Positions 53,457 through 62,923 of a DNA stretch of 64,000 bases are shown in pieces (positions within the stretch are counted from its first letter, which is position 1; every line of letters begins with the position of its first letter). The DNA comes from Nonomuraea gerenzanensis (GTDB taxonomy: Bacteria > Actinomycetota > Actinomycetes > Streptosporangiales > Streptosporangiaceae), in the NCBI RefSeq assembly GCF_020215645.1, contig NZ_CP084058.1, positions 2,542,001 to 2,606,000 of the forward strand, read 5' to 3'. Both the position numbers and the translations under genes were made by a program. The notes beneath the pieces are model-generated. The model had not been told where the DNA came from, ran no database searches, and saw only the letters and a program-made list of their open reading frames with translations.

Positions 53457-54328
53457 GCGACCTCCTCGACGCGCAGCTTTGGTCGCTCGCTCAATGTCGA
53501 CTCCTGGGTACGGCCTCGCCGTACGAATTTACCGACACCGAGGGCCAGGACGAAGCCGGCGAGCGCAAGAAGCACGATCGCGGCGCCCGGCGGGATGTCG
53601 GAGGAGTAGGTGGAGGCGAGCAGCCCGCCCACGGAGGCGATCACGCCGAACAGCATGGCCAGCCCCATCGTGGTACGGAAGCCACGGGTGAGCTGCTGGC
53701 TGGTGGCCACCGGGATCACCATCAGCGCGCTGACGAGCAGCAGCCCCACCACGCGCATGGCGATGACGACGGTGAGGGCGGCGGTGACGGCGATGATCAG
53801 GCTCAGGAAGCGCACCGGCAGGCCGCTGGCCTTGGCCATCTCCTCGTCCTGGCAGAGCACGAACAGCTCCCTGCCGAAGATCAGGACGACCGCGATCACG
53901 GCGGCGGCCAGCGCGCCGATGACCCAGATGTCCTCGACGGTGACGCTGGCGATGGCGCCGAACAGGTAGGAGTTCAGCTTGGCGTTGCTGCCGCCCGGCG
54001 CGACGGCCATGAGCATGACGCCGCCCGCGATGCCCCCGTAGAACAGCAGCGCCAGCGCCACGTCACCGCTGGTGCGCCCGCGCGCCCTGACCAGCTCGAT
54101 GGCCACGGCGCCGGCGATCGAGACGATCACGGCGGTGAGCACGGGCGTGGTGCCGGTCAGGAAGCCGAGCGCGACGCCGGTCAGCGCCACGTGGCCGATG
54201 CCGTCGCCGAGCAGTGACAGCCGCCGCTGCACGATGAACGTGCCGACGGCGGGTGCGCAGAGCCCGACCAGCAGGGCCGCGACGAGCGCGAGCTGGAAGA
54301 GCTCCTCCTGGAGCAGTTCGAAGATCAC
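53453..54328 (-). CDS. znuB: Zinc ABC transporter permease ZnuB
   Basis: The 291-residue ABC-3 family permease has about eight to nine helices. It contains VGTFIVQRRLSLLGDGIGHV and SALMVIPVATSQQLTRGF, typical of zinc/manganese importers. GTG 54328 overlaps the znuC stop (GTGA) and begins the family N-terminus. A C-terminal cytoplasmic basic tail of about 25 residues follows the last helix. Confidence 0.95.
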   Translation of the reverse strand: MIFELLQEELFQLALVAALLVGLCAPAVGTFIVQRRLSLLGDGIGHVALTGVALGFLTGTTPVLTAVIVSIAGAVAIELVRARGRTSGDVALALLFYGGIAGGVMLMAVAPGGSNAKLNSYLFGAIASVTVEDIWVIGALAAAVIAVVLIFGRELFVLCQDEEMAKASGLPVRFLSLIIAVTAALTVVIAMRVVGLLLVSALMVIPVATSQQLTRGFRTTMGLAMLFGVIASVGGLLASTYSSDIPPGAAIVLLALAGFVLALGVGKFVRRGRTQESTLSERPKLRVEEVA

Positions 54329-55104
54329 CTTGGTTCCCCCTGCCACCCGGTGAGCGGGCCCCCCACGGGCTCCTCCGCATGCGGGTGCTGGTGCTCGTGC
54401 CCCGGCCTGGCGCAGTCGCCCTCCGGGCGGGGCGGGCGGCCGTCGTGGGCGATGCGGCCCTCGCGGATCACCACGCCCCGGGTGATGACCGGCTCCAGCG
54501 GGCCCAGCTCGTGGGCCACCAGCACCACGGTCTTGCCGGCCCGGACGAGCCCGGCCAGCGTGTCGGCGAGCAGCTGCTGGGTCTCGGCGTCCACGCCCGC
54601 GGTGGGCTCGTCCATCACGTACGTGTCGGGCTCCCCGGCCAGCGCCCTGGCGATGAGCACCCGCTGCTGCTGCCCCCCTGACAGCGACTGCACGGGGTCA
54701 CCGGCCCGGTCCGAGAGCCTGACGGCCTCCAGAGCGCTCGCCACGGCGGCCCTGTCGGCCGCGCTGGTCCTGCGCAGCCTGCTCTGCCGGGCGATCCGGC
54801 CCGAGGCGACGACCTCGCGCACGGTCGCCGGCACGCCCCCGCCGACCTGGAGCCGCTGCGGCACGTAGCCGATGCGCCACCAGTCGCGGAACCTGCCGGG
54901 CGGCGAGCCGTACACCAGTGTCTTGCCGCCGCTCAGCGGCGTGAGGCCGAGCAGCGCGCGGACCAGCGTCGACTTGCCCGAGCCGTTGGCGCCCAGGAGG
55001 GCGACGACCTCCCCGGGACAGACGGTCAGGTCGATCCCTCGCAGGACGGGCTTGCCGTCGAAGGAGACCCGGCCGTCGGTCATGGCGAAGGCCGTTGTGC
55101 TCAT
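54325..55104 (-). CDS. znuC: Zinc ABC transporter ATP-binding protein ZnuC
   Basis: The 259-residue ATPase has Walker A GANGSGKST, Q-loop VPQRL, signature LSGGQQQRVLIARAL, Walker B TYVMDEPTAGVD and the switch His in VAHELGP. The C-terminal tail has a His-rich stretch (PGHEHQHPHAEE) that may bind zinc. ATG 55104 overlaps the znuA stop by ATGA. Confidence 0.95.
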   Translation of the reverse strand: MSTTAFAMTDGRVSFDGKPVLRGIDLTVCPGEVVALLGANGSGKSTLVRALLGLTPLSGGKTLVYGSPPGRFRDWWRIGYVPQRLQVGGGVPATVREVVASGRIARQSRLRRTSAADRAAVASALEAVRLSDRAGDPVQSLSGGQQQRVLIARALAGEPDTYVMDEPTAGVDAETQQLLADTLAGLVRAGKTVVLVAHELGPLEPVITRGVVIREGRIAHDGRPPRPEGDCARPGHEHQHPHAEEPVGGPLTGWQGEPR

Positions 55105-56033
55105 GCCGTACACCCCAGTGCTGTTTGTAGTGTTTTGAGGTTATCGCGCATGGCGGACAGGTAATCCCCGGAGGGCTTGCTCTCCAGCGGGTCGAGCACC
55201 GCCGTCTTGGCGCCGACCTGGCTCGCGAGCACCTCGGCCACCTTCGGGCTGACGAGGGCCTCGGTGAAGATCGTGGTGACGCCCTCGGCCTTGGCCAGCT
55301 TGGCGACCTCCGACAGGCGGGCCGGCGACGGCTCGGTCTCCGGGTCGAGCGTGATGCCGACCTGCTTGAGCTTGTACCGGTCGGCGAGGTAGCCGAACGC
55401 CTCGTGCGCGGTGACCAGTGTCCTGGACCTGCATGTGGTCAGGCCCTGGGTGAGCTCCTGGTCCAGCGTGCCGAGCGTGGCGGCCGTCGTGGCGGCCCGG
55501 TCGCGGTAGCCCTGGGCGTGCGCGGGGTCGGCCGTGGCCAGGCGCTCGCCCAGCTCGGTGGCGGCGGTGGCCAGGCGGGAGGGGTCGAGCCACAGGTGCG
55601 GGTCGTAGGAGAGCTCCTCGTGCCCGTGCTCCTCCTCGCCCTCCTCCTCGGCGTGCTCGCCGGCGGGGATCGTGGTGACGGCGGTGGCGGCGTCGAAGCT
55701 CTTCGCCGGGTCCACGGCGTCGTCCACGGCCGGCTGGATGCCCTTGATGTAGACGGTGAGCGCGGCCTTCTTGAGCTCGGTGACCTGCTGGATGCTCAGC
55801 TCCAGGTCGTGCGGCTCGACGCCGGGGGCGGTCAGGCCGGTCACGCTCGCGTCGGATCCCCCGACCTGCTCCGTCAGCCACTGCAGCGGGTAGAACGCGG
55901 CCACGACCTCGGGCTTGCCACCGGAAGCGGTGGTGGAGGTCTCAGCGGAGCCGGAGCCGCAGGCAGCGGTGGTGAGCAGGGAAGCTGCGGCCAGCAGACC
56001 GACAGCACTCGACCGGGAAAATCCTGACATCAT
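55101..56033 (-). CDS. znuA: Zinc-binding lipoprotein ZnuA
   Basis: The 310-residue cluster A-I (SBP_bac_9) binding protein has lipobox LTTAACG with Cys25. It shows EPHDLELS, a His/Glu-rich loop at about 125-142 (HAEEEGEEEHGHEE), DPHLWLDP and VTAHEAFGYL, and binds zinc outside the membrane. It is first gene of znuA-znuC-znuB-zur, all overlapping. A Zur box overlaps its promoter. Confidence 0.96.
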   Translation of the reverse strand: MMSGFSRSSAVGLLAAASLLTTAACGSGSAETSTTASGGKPEVVAAFYPLQWLTEQVGGSDASVTGLTAPGVEPHDLELSIQQVTELKKAALTVYIKGIQPAVDDAVDPAKSFDAATAVTTIPAGEHAEEEGEEEHGHEELSYDPHLWLDPSRLATAATELGERLATADPAHAQGYRDRAATTAATLGTLDQELTQGLTTCRSRTLVTAHEAFGYLADRYKLKQVGITLDPETEPSPARLSEVAKLAKAEGVTTIFTEALVSPKVAEVLASQVGAKTAVLDPLESKPSGDYLSAMRDNLKTLQTALGCTA

Positions 56034-56040
56034 GTGAGTC

Positions 56041-56070
56041 AGTATGCGTCGAAATGAAAACGGTTGTCAA
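56041..56070 (-). promoter_or_regulatory. Promoter of the zinc operon
   Basis: -35 TTGACA (56065-56070 on the minus strand), an 18-base spacer and -10 CATACT (56041-56046). The -35 lies partly in the Zur box. Confidence 0.65.
56055..56069. promoter_or_regulatory. Zur box
   Basis: A 15-base near-perfect dyad TGAAAAC-G-GTTGTCA, 22 bases before the znuA start. It agrees with actinobacterial Zur sites and covers the -35 and spacer. Confidence 0.75.
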
Positions 56071-56137
56071 AATCTGGCCATGGTAGTGGGATGCCGACGG
56101 CGGCTGGGGGCCAGGCGCGCCGTGCGGCATCCCGTCA

Positions 56138-56473
56138 TCACCCCGGTGTTCGCGCGCCGGCAGAGCCGTTGCCGGCGCCCGGGGTGACGCCTGTGGGGCG
56201 CAGCCGCCGCTCGCCCGTGTGGACGTTCATCGAGCTCCCGCGCAGGAACCCGATGAGCGTCAGCCCCTGCTCCTCGGCCGGCTCGACCGCCGGCGAGGAC
56301 GGCGCGGAGACGGCGGCCGGCACCGGCACGCCGCCCATGACCGCCTTCCGCACCAGCTCGAACGGCGTCCGGCCCGACACCATCAGCAGCCGGTCCAGCG
56401 CTTCCTCCCACGACGCCTGCCGCAGCACCCCGTTGTCACGGATCAGTGGATGGGTCAGGCGGTCATAGCTCAT
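56138..56473 (-). pseudogene. In-frame relic joining a molybdopterin oxidoreductase N-terminus to FdhD C-terminus
   Basis: The 111-codon ORF starts at ATG 56473 after a GGGGGA site. Residues 1-28 (YDRLTHPLIRDNGVLRQA, SWEEALD) match the N-terminal region of FdhF-type molybdopterin oxidoreductases. Residues 31-90 (VSGRTPFELVRKAVMGGVPV, AAVSAPSSPAVEPAEEQG, LTLIGFLRG) match the C-terminal part of FdhD, the sulfur carrier for formate dehydrogenase. FdhD's catalytic Cys loop is absent. A deletion that fused two neighbouring genes explains it. It is still readable, but no enzyme activity is expected. Confidence 0.75.
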
Positions 56474-56485
56474 GATCCCCCCATT

Positions 56486-56507
56486 CGGTATGCAATCTAC
56501 GGTATTC
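56486..56507. promoter_or_regulatory. Operator-like motif copy A (GTATGCA-type)
   Basis: Two GGTAT half-sites (GGTATGCA and GGTATTCA) 14 bases apart stand before the chimeric relic. The first resembles the GTATGCAGTATG motif seen at two nearby promoters. Confidence 0.4.
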
Positions 56508-56511
56508 AGAG

Positions 56512-57489
56512 CTAGACCGCACGGACGAGATTCTCGTTCAGCAGGTCGCTCACCGCGTGGATCGCCCGCAGTGTGGGCACCTCCGCGCCGGTGAGGTCGG
56601 CCAGCTCGACGACCGCCGCGAGCAGCACGTCGAGCTCCAGTGGCTTGCCCTTCTCCAGGTCCTGGAGTGTGGACGTCTTGTGCTCGCCCGCCTTCTCCGC
56701 GCCGCGCAGACGGCGCTCGATGGAGATCCCCGGATCGCAGCCCACCCGCCTGGCCACGTCCACCGTCTCCCGCATCATGGCCACGACCAGCTCCCTGGTG
56801 CCGTCGTGGCGGCAGATGCCCGCCATCGTGGCCCTGGCCAGCGCGCTGATCGGGTTGAAGGCGATGTTTCCCATGAGTTTGATCCAGACGTCCCGGCGCA
56901 GGTCGCGCTCCACCGGGCACTTCAGGCCGCCCTCCACGGCCGCTTGGCTGAAGGCGGCGCACCGCTCCGTCAGCGTGCCGTCCGGCTCGCCGATGGAGAA
57001 GCGGGTGCCTTCGAGGTGGCGGATGACGCCGGGCTCCTCGATCTCCGTGGCCGCGTACACGACGCAGCCGATGGCACGGTGCAGGGGCAGCGCGTCCGTC
57101 ACGGCGCCGCCCGGGTCGACACTCTCGATGCGGTAGCCCTCGTAGGGGCCCTTGAGTCCGTGGAAGTACCACCACGGGATGCCGTTCTGCGCGGCGATGA
57201 TGCTCGTGGACTCGTGCAGAAGCGGCCGGATCATGGGGCCCGCCGAGGCGTAGCTGTTCGCCTTGAGGCCCAGGAAGATGTGGTCCACCGGGCCGACCTG
57301 GGTGGGGTCGTCGGTGGCATGGGGATGGGCGACGAAGTCGCCCCTGGGGGTGAGCACCCGCACACCGGCGCGGCGAATCGCCTCGAGGTGCGCGCCTCTC
57401 GCGACGAGGTGCACCTCGACTCCCGCCCTGTGGAGGGCGGCCCCCACGTATGCGCCGATGGCGCCGGCGCCAAGAACAGCGACCTTCAT
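56512..57489 (-). CDS. Ketopantoate reductase (PanE/ApbA)-family protein
   Basis: The 325-residue NADPH-dependent 2-keto acid reductase has a Rossmann loop VLGAGAIGAYVGAALHRAG and a family signature of the substrate site (KLMGNIAFNPISALARATM). C-terminal ApbA_C helices follow. It may serve pantothenate synthesis, but its position beside the acyl-CoA locus and its shared operator motif suggest it reduces another 2-keto acid, for example one formed by the ThDP enzyme. Confidence 0.88.
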   Translation of the reverse strand: MKVAVLGAGAIGAYVGAALHRAGVEVHLVARGAHLEAIRRAGVRVLTPRGDFVAHPHATDDPTQVGPVDHIFLGLKANSYASAGPMIRPLLHESTSIIAAQNGIPWWYFHGLKGPYEGYRIESVDPGGAVTDALPLHRAIGCVVYAATEIEEPGVIRHLEGTRFSIGEPDGTLTERCAAFSQAAVEGGLKCPVERDLRRDVWIKLMGNIAFNPISALARATMAGICRHDGTRELVVAMMRETVDVARRVGCDPGISIERRLRGAEKAGEHKTSTLQDLEKGKPLELDVLLAAVVELADLTGAEVPTLRAIHAVSDLLNENLVRAV

Positions 57490-57519
57490 GCTGCGCTCCC
57501 GTTCTCGCGTCGGATCGTG

Positions 57520-57535
57520 TATCCCGTATACAGTA
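57520..57535. promoter_or_regulatory. Operator-like motif copy B (CGTATACAGTATG)
   Basis: GTATACAGTATG just upstream of the PanE-family gene. It shares the pattern with copy C before the ThDP gene. Confidence 0.5.
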
Positions 57536-57755
57536 TGGAAAAACGCGGGTCAAGGAGCGTGTCGATGGCCCTGTTGCGGCATGGACCAGTGGTGGAAGTG
57601 ACCGGAGGCGCCCGGAGGCCGCCGGCGGGGCCGGTGCGGGCGCTGGTGCCGGAGCCGGGCGTGGACGTCTCCGCGATGGACGGGGTCGGGGCGAGCAGAT
57701 CGAACTGATCGAGTTGCCCCCTGGGGGCTAGACACACCGTTCGCGAGCGAGTAAC

Positions 57756-57781
57756 CATTGCGTTCATACGGTATGCAGTAT
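57756..57781. promoter_or_regulatory. Operator-like motif copy C (CGGTATGCAGTATGC)
   Basis: GGTATGCAGTATGC lies about 40 bases before the ThDP enzyme gene and differs from copy B mainly by A/G at one position. A GntR-family regulator would suit this shape, but none is encoded in the window. Confidence 0.5.
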
Positions 57782-57817
57782 GCGGAAGACAGCATTTCGT
57801 CGCCGGGAAAGGGTGGC

Positions 57818-59491
57818 ATGATGTCGGAAACGATCTCTGGCGGTCATCTCGTAGCCAAGGCGCTCAAAGCCGAGGGCGTGGACGTGATCTACACGCTCTG
57901 CGGTGGCCACATCATCGATATCTACGACGGCTGCGTCGATGAGGGCATCGAGGTCATCGACGTACGCCACGAGCAGGTAGCCGCGCACGCGGCGGACGGG
58001 TACGCGCGCATCACCGGCAAACCCGGCTGCGCGGTCGTCACCGCCGGCCCGGGCACGACCGACGCGGTCACCGGTGTGGCCAACGCCTTCCGCGCCGAGA
58101 GCCCGATGTTGCTCATCGGCGGGCAGGGCGCGCTGAGCCAGCACAAGATGGGCTCGCTGCAGGACCTGCCGCACGTGGACATGATGACCCCGATCACCAA
58201 GTTCGCGGCCACGGTGCCCAGCACGGAGCGGGTGGCCGACATCGTGTCGATGGCCTTCCGCGAGTGCTACCACGGCGCGCCGGGGCCGTCGTTCCTGGAG
58301 ATCCCGCGGGACGTGCTCGACGCCAAGGTGCCGATCGAGAAGGCCCGCATCCCCACGGCCGGCCAGTACCGGGCCTCCACCCGCCAGGCGGGCGACCCCG
58401 AGGCCGTCGAGCGGCTGGCCGACATGCTGGCGCACGCGGAGAAGCCGTGCATCCTGCTCGGCAGCCAGGTCTGGACGTGCCGGGCGACCGACGCGGCCAT
58501 CGACTTCGTGCGCTCGCTGAACGTGCCCGCCTACATGAACGGCTCGGGCCGGGGCACGCTGCCGCCGGGCGACCCGCACCACTTCCAGCTCAGCCGCAGG
58601 TACGCCTTCACCGAGGCCGACCTCATCATCATCGTCGGCACCCCGTTCGACTTCCGGATGGGCTACGGCAAGCGCCTGTCGCCGACCGCGAAGGTCGTCC
58701 AGATCGACCTCGACTACCGCACCGTCGGCAAGAACCGCGACATCGACCTCGGGATCGTCGGTGACGCCGGCCTCATCCTCGCCGCCGCGGCGCAGGCCGC
58801 CAGCGGCCGCATCGAGAACGGCGCGGCCCGCCGCAAGGAGTGGCTGGAGGAGCTGCGCAACGTCGAGACCCAGGCCTACGAGAAGCGGCTGCCGCGCCAG
58901 CTCTCCGGCGCCCAGCCCATCGACCCCTACCGCCTGGTGCACGAGATCAACGAGTTCCTCACCGAGGACACGATCTACATCGGCGACGGCGGCGACATCG
59001 TCACCTTCTCGGGCCAGGTCGTGCAGCCCAAGTCCCCCGGCCACTGGATGGACCCCGGCCCCCTCGGCACGCTCGGCGTCGGCATGGCCTTCGCGATGGC
59101 CGCCAAGCAGGCGCGGCGCGACAAGGAGGTGCTCTGCCTGTTCGGTGACGGCGCCTTCAGCCTGACCGGCTGGGACTTCGAGACGATGGTCCGCTTCGAC
59201 CTGCCGTTCATCGGCGTCATCGGCAACAACTCCTCGATGAACCAGATCAGGTACGGCCAGGCCGCCAAGTACGGCGAGGACCGCGCCCGCGTCGGCAACA
59301 CCCTCGGCGACATCCGGTACGGCGAGTTCGCCAAGCTGCTGGGCGGCTACGGCGAGGAGGTGCGCGACCCCGCCGAGATCCGCCCCGCGCTGGAGCGGGC
59401 CCGCCAGTCGGGCAAGCCCTCACTGATCAACGTCTGGGTCGACCCAGAGGTGTACGCCCCCGGAACCATGAACCAGACCATGTACAAGTAG
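57818..59491 (+). CDS. ThDP-dependent enzyme of the acetolactate synthase/oxalyl-CoA decarboxylase/2-hydroxyacyl-CoA lyase group
   Basis: This is a 557-residue enzyme. The N-terminal pyrimidine domain has the catalytic Glu52 ([16 protein letters not shown]). The central Rossmann domain has [12 protein letters not shown]. The C-terminal pyrophosphate domain has the metal-ThDP motif GDG at 443 through NN at 470. It cleaves or forms bonds next to a carbonyl or CoA thioester. Whether it prefers oxalyl-CoA, a 2-hydroxyacyl-CoA or a free 2-keto acid cannot be told by eye. The Frc gene 13 bases downstream favours formyl-CoA chemistry. The ATG pair at 57818/57821 follows GGGAAAGGG. Confidence 0.88.
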   Translation: MMSETISGGHLVAKALKAEGVDVIYTLCGGHIIDIYDGCVDEGIEVIDVRHEQVAAHAADGYARITGKPGCAVVTAGPGTTDAVTGVANAFRAESPMLLIGGQGALSQHKMGSLQDLPHVDMMTPITKFAATVPSTERVADIVSMAFRECYHGAPGPSFLEIPRDVLDAKVPIEKARIPTAGQYRASTRQAGDPEAVERLADMLAHAEKPCILLGSQVWTCRATDAAIDFVRSLNVPAYMNGSGRGTLPPGDPHHFQLSRRYAFTEADLIIIVGTPFDFRMGYGKRLSPTAKVVQIDLDYRTVGKNRDIDLGIVGDAGLILAAAAQAASGRIENGAARRKEWLEELRNVETQAYEKRLPRQLSGAQPIDPYRLVHEINEFLTEDTIYIGDGGDIVTFSGQVVQPKSPGHWMDPGPLGTLGVGMAFAMAAKQARRDKEVLCLFGDGAFSLTGWDFETMVRFDLPFIGVIGNNSSMNQIRYGQAAKYGEDRARVGNTLGDIRYGEFAKLLGGYGEEVRDPAEIRPALERARQSGKPSLINVWVDPEVYAPGTMNQTMYK

Positions 59492-59504
59492 GGGAAACGC
59501 TGAG

Positions 59505-60728
59505 ATGAAGGCTCTCGAAGGTGTCCGCGTCCTCGACATGACCCATGTCCAGTCCGGCCCCTCGGCCACCCAGATGCTCGCGTGGCTGGGCGCCGACGTG
59601 GTCAAGCTGGAGGCCCCCACCGGCGACATCACCCGGCAGCAGCTCCGGGACCTGCCCGACGTCGACAGCCTCTACTTCACGATGCTCAACTGCAACAAGC
59701 GCAGCATCACCCTCAACATGAAGAGCGAGCGCGGCAAGGAGATCTTCACCGAGCTGGTGAAGAGCGCCGACATCCTGGTGGAGAACTTCGGTCCCGGCGC
59801 GGTGGACCGCATGGGCTTCTCCTGGGAGCGTCTGCAGGAGCTCAACCCCCGCCTCATCTACGCCTCGATCAAGGGCTTCGGCCAGGGCAGGTACGCCAAG
59901 TTCAAGGCGTACGAGGTGATCGCCCAGGCGATGGGCGGCTCGATGAGCACCACGGGCTTCGAGGAGGGCCCGCCGCTGGCCACGGGCGCCCAGATCGGCG
60001 ACTCGGGCACCGGCATCCACGCGGTGGCCGGCATCCTGGCCGCCCTCTACCAGCGCGAGCAGTCGGGGCGCGGGCAGCGCGTACAGGTGGCCATGCAGCA
60101 CGCCGTGCTGAACCTGTGCCGCGTCAAGCTGCGCGACCAGCAGCGCCTGGCGCACGGGCCGCTGCGCGAGTACCCGAACAAGACGTTCGGCGACGAGGTG
60201 CCGCGCTCGGGCAACGCCAGCGGCGGCGGCCAGCCGGGCTGGGCGGTGCGCTGCGCGCCGGGCGGCCCGAACGACTACATCTACGTCATCGTGCAGCCGG
60301 TCGGCTGGAAGCCGATCGCCACCATCATCGGCCGTCCCGAGCTGGCCGAGGACCCGGAGTGGGCGACGCCGGAGGCTCGGCTGCCGAAGCTGGACAAGAT
60401 GTTCCAGCTCATCGAGGAGTGGACGATCCGGCACGACAAGTGGGCAGTGCTGGACCGGCTCAACGCCGAGAACATCCCGTGCGGGCCGATCCTGTCCACC
60501 AAGGAGCTGGTGGAGGACGAGAGCCTCCAGCAGGAGGGCATCGTCGTCAAGGTCGACCACCCCACGCGCGGCGAGTTCGTGACCGTGGGCAGCCCCCTGC
60601 AGCTGTCGGACTCGCCGGTGGACGTGCGCACGCCGCCCCTGCTCGGCGAGCACAACCAGGAGATCTACGGCGAGCTCGGCGTCAGCGCCGAGGAGCTGGC
60701 CGAACTCAAGTCGAACGGAGTCATCTGA
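59505..60728 (+). CDS. frc: Formyl-CoA:oxalate CoA-transferase (Frc) family protein
   Basis: The 407-residue class III CoA-transferase has close Frc features: [20 protein letters not shown] (Gln16), [32 protein letters not shown], catalytic Asp166 in [10 protein letters not shown], the glycine loop GGGQPGW at 240-246 and DHPTRGEF near the end. Frc moves CoA from formyl-CoA to oxalate. These matches are strong, but related carboxylates cannot be excluded. It lies within a tight operon, one base before the synthetase gene. Confidence 0.9.
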   Translation: MKALEGVRVLDMTHVQSGPSATQMLAWLGADVVKLEAPTGDITRQQLRDLPDVDSLYFTMLNCNKRSITLNMKSERGKEIFTELVKSADILVENFGPGAVDRMGFSWERLQELNPRLIYASIKGFGQGRYAKFKAYEVIAQAMGGSMSTTGFEEGPPLATGAQIGDSGTGIHAVAGILAALYQREQSGRGQRVQVAMQHAVLNLCRVKLRDQQRLAHGPLREYPNKTFGDEVPRSGNASGGGQPGWAVRCAPGGPNDYIYVIVQPVGWKPIATIIGRPELAEDPEWATPEARLPKLDKMFQLIEEWTIRHDKWAVLDRLNAENIPCGPILSTKELVEDESLQQEGIVVKVDHPTRGEFVTVGSPLQLSDSPVDVRTPPLLGEHNQEIYGELGVSAEELAELKSNGVI

Positions 60729-60729
60729 C

Positions 60730-62844
60730 GTGGGCGCGAGGGAAGTCATCGAGAAGGCGCTCGCCGAGGGGCGCACCGCCCTGACGGCACCCGAGGGCCG
60801 CGAGCTGTGCCAGGAGTACGGCATCGCCACTCCGGGCGAGGGCCTGGCGACCTCGGCCGACGAGGCGGCGCGGCTGGCGGGGGAGATCGGGCTCCCGGTC
60901 GTGCTGAAGATCGTCTCGCCCGACATCCTGCACAAGACCGACGCCGGCGGCGTCCTGGTCGGGCTCAGGAGCGAGGAGGAGGTGCGGCAGGGCTACGAGA
61001 CGATCCTGGCCAACGCCCGCGCCTACAACCCGGACGCCAGGATCGACGGCATCCAGGTGCAGCAGCTCGTCGGCGGCGGCCACGAGGTCATCGTGGGCGC
61101 GGTCACCGATCCCACCTTCGGCAAGGTCATCGCGTTCGGCCTGGGAGGCGTGCTGGTCGAAGTCCTCAAGGACGTGACCTTCCGACTTGCCCCGGTTTCG
61201 GGTGATGATGCGCTGGGGATGCTGGACGACATCAGAGCGGCCGAGGTGCTTCGCGGTGCCCGTGGGGCCGAGCCCGCGAACAGGCAGGCGCTGGCGGGCC
61301 TGATCGAGCGCGTGGGCAGGCTCGTCACGGACCTCCCCGAAATCGTCGAGGTGGACCTCAACCCCGTCTTCGCCGACGCGAACGGCGCGGTCGCCGCCGA
61401 CGTGCGCATCATCATCGGCGAGCCGCAGGCCGAGGTCGAGCGGCTGCCGCGCGAGGAGATCCTGCGGCAGATGAACCGCATCTTCAAGCCGCGCTCGGTC
61501 GCCGTGATCGGCGCCTCCGCCGAGACCGGCAAGATCGGCAACTCGGTCATGAAGAACCTCATCAACGGCGGCTACCAGGGGCAGATCTACCCGATCAACC
61601 CCAAGGCCGACGAGATCATGGGGCGCAAGGCGTACAAGAGCGTCGCGGACGTGCCCGGCGACGTGGACGTGGCCGTGTTCGCGATCCCCGCCAAGTTCGT
61701 CGCGGCCTCGCTGGAGGAGGTCGGCGCGAAGGGCGTCGCGGGCGCGGTGATGATCCCCTCCGGGTTCGCCGAGACCGGGAACGTCGAGGGCCAGCAGGAG
61801 ATCGTCGAGATCGCCCGCAGGCACGGCGTGCGCATGCTCGGCCCCAACATCTACGGCTACTACTACACGCCGGAGAACCTCTGCGCGACCTTCTGCACCC
61901 CGTACGACGTGCGCGGCAGCGTGGCGCTGACCTCCCAGAGCGGCGGCATCGGGATGGCCATCCTGGGCTTCAGCCGCACCACCAAGATGGGCGTCTCGGC
62001 CATCGTCGGCGTAGGCAACAAGGCCGACGTGGACGAGGACGACCTGCTGACCTTCTTCGAGCAGGACGACAACACCAAGGCCGTGGCCATGCACCTGGAG
62101 GACCTCAAGGACGGACGCGGCTTCGTCGAGGCCGCCCGCCGGGTGGTCAAGGAGAAGCCGGTCATCGTGCTCAAGGCGGGCCGCACCGCGATGGGCGCGC
62201 GGGCCGCGGGCTCGCACACCGGCGCGCTGGCCGGCGACGACAAGGTCTACGACGACATCCTCCGCCAGGCCGGCGTGGTGCGCGCGCCCGGGCTGAACGA
62301 CATGCTGGAGTACGCCCGCGCGCTGCCGATCCTGCCGGCGCCCAAGGGCGAGAACGTCGTCATCATCACCGGCGCGGGCGGCTCGGGCGTGCTGCTGTCC
62401 GACGCCATCGTGGACGCGGGGCTGACCCTCATGGACATCCCCGACGACCTGGACAAGGCGTTCCGCGCCTACATCCCGCCGTTCGGCGCGGCGGGCAACC
62501 CCATCGACATCACCGGCGGCGAGCCACCCTCGACCTACGAGAACACGGTCCGCCTCGGCCTGGCCGACGAGCGCATCCACGCGCTGGTCCTGGGCTACTG
62601 GCACACGATCGTGACGCCGCCGATGGTCTTCGCCGAGCTGATCGCCCGCGTGGTGGCGGAGGAGCGGGCGAAGGGCAACGTCAAGCCGGTCGTGGCGTCA
62701 CTGGCCGGCGACACCGAGGTTGAGGAGGCCAGCGAGTACCTGTTCGAGCACGGCGTGGTCGCGTACCCGTACACGACGGAAAAGCCCGTGGCGGTCCTCG
62801 GTGCGAAGTACCGCTGGGCCAGGGCGGCCGGGCTGCTGGGCTAA
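60730..62844 (+). CDS. ADP-forming acyl-CoA synthetase (ATP-grasp half first)
   Basis: The 704-residue single-chain enzyme of the acetate-CoA ligase (ADP-forming) family. An ATP-grasp half comes first (about 1-235: LPVVLKIVSPDILHKTDAGG, FGLGGVLVEVLKDVTFR). Then a CoA-binding domain (PRSVAVIGASAETGKIGNSV) and succinyl-CoA-ligase folds carry the phospho-His (AGSHTGALAGDD, His496). This order is the reverse of the common CoA-binding-first form. It could make ATP from formyl-CoA or another acyl-CoA, or activate the substrate. GTG 60730 follows the Frc stop by one base. Confidence 0.9.
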   Translation: MGAREVIEKALAEGRTALTAPEGRELCQEYGIATPGEGLATSADEAARLAGEIGLPVVLKIVSPDILHKTDAGGVLVGLRSEEEVRQGYETILANARAYNPDARIDGIQVQQLVGGGHEVIVGAVTDPTFGKVIAFGLGGVLVEVLKDVTFRLAPVSGDDALGMLDDIRAAEVLRGARGAEPANRQALAGLIERVGRLVTDLPEIVEVDLNPVFADANGAVAADVRIIIGEPQAEVERLPREEILRQMNRIFKPRSVAVIGASAETGKIGNSVMKNLINGGYQGQIYPINPKADEIMGRKAYKSVADVPGDVDVAVFAIPAKFVAASLEEVGAKGVAGAVMIPSGFAETGNVEGQQEIVEIARRHGVRMLGPNIYGYYYTPENLCATFCTPYDVRGSVALTSQSGGIGMAILGFSRTTKMGVSAIVGVGNKADVDEDDLLTFFEQDDNTKAVAMHLEDLKDGRGFVEAARRVVKEKPVIVLKAGRTAMGARAAGSHTGALAGDDKVYDDILRQAGVVRAPGLNDMLEYARALPILPAPKGENVVIITGAGGSGVLLSDAIVDAGLTLMDIPDDLDKAFRAYIPPFGAAGNPIDITGGEPPSTYENTVRLGLADERIHALVLGYWHTIVTPPMVFAELIARVVAEERAKGNVKPVVASLAGDTEVEEASEYLFEHGVVAYPYTTEKPVAVLGAKYRWARAAGLLG

Positions 62845-62923
62845 GAGCCGAGCACAGCAGCGCCAGGCGAGGGGGCAATTCGGGGCGCAGAGGAAGGCAA
62901 CAAACCCCCCAGGAGGTCCGTAG

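Larger units (their letters stand above)
57490..57817. other. Divergent intergenic region with a short unclear frame
   Basis: Holds the two operator-like motifs listed below. Between them (about 57557-57731) two overlapping frames read weakly protein-like, one ending EQIELIELPPGG, but neither is complete, so this may be a gene remnant. No RNA gene was seen. Confidence 0.5.

Noticed and set aside
57557..57731. A small gene between PanE and the ThDP gene
   Set aside because: Two frames each look partly protein-like but neither has both a proper start and a consistent end. Kept only as a possible remnant.
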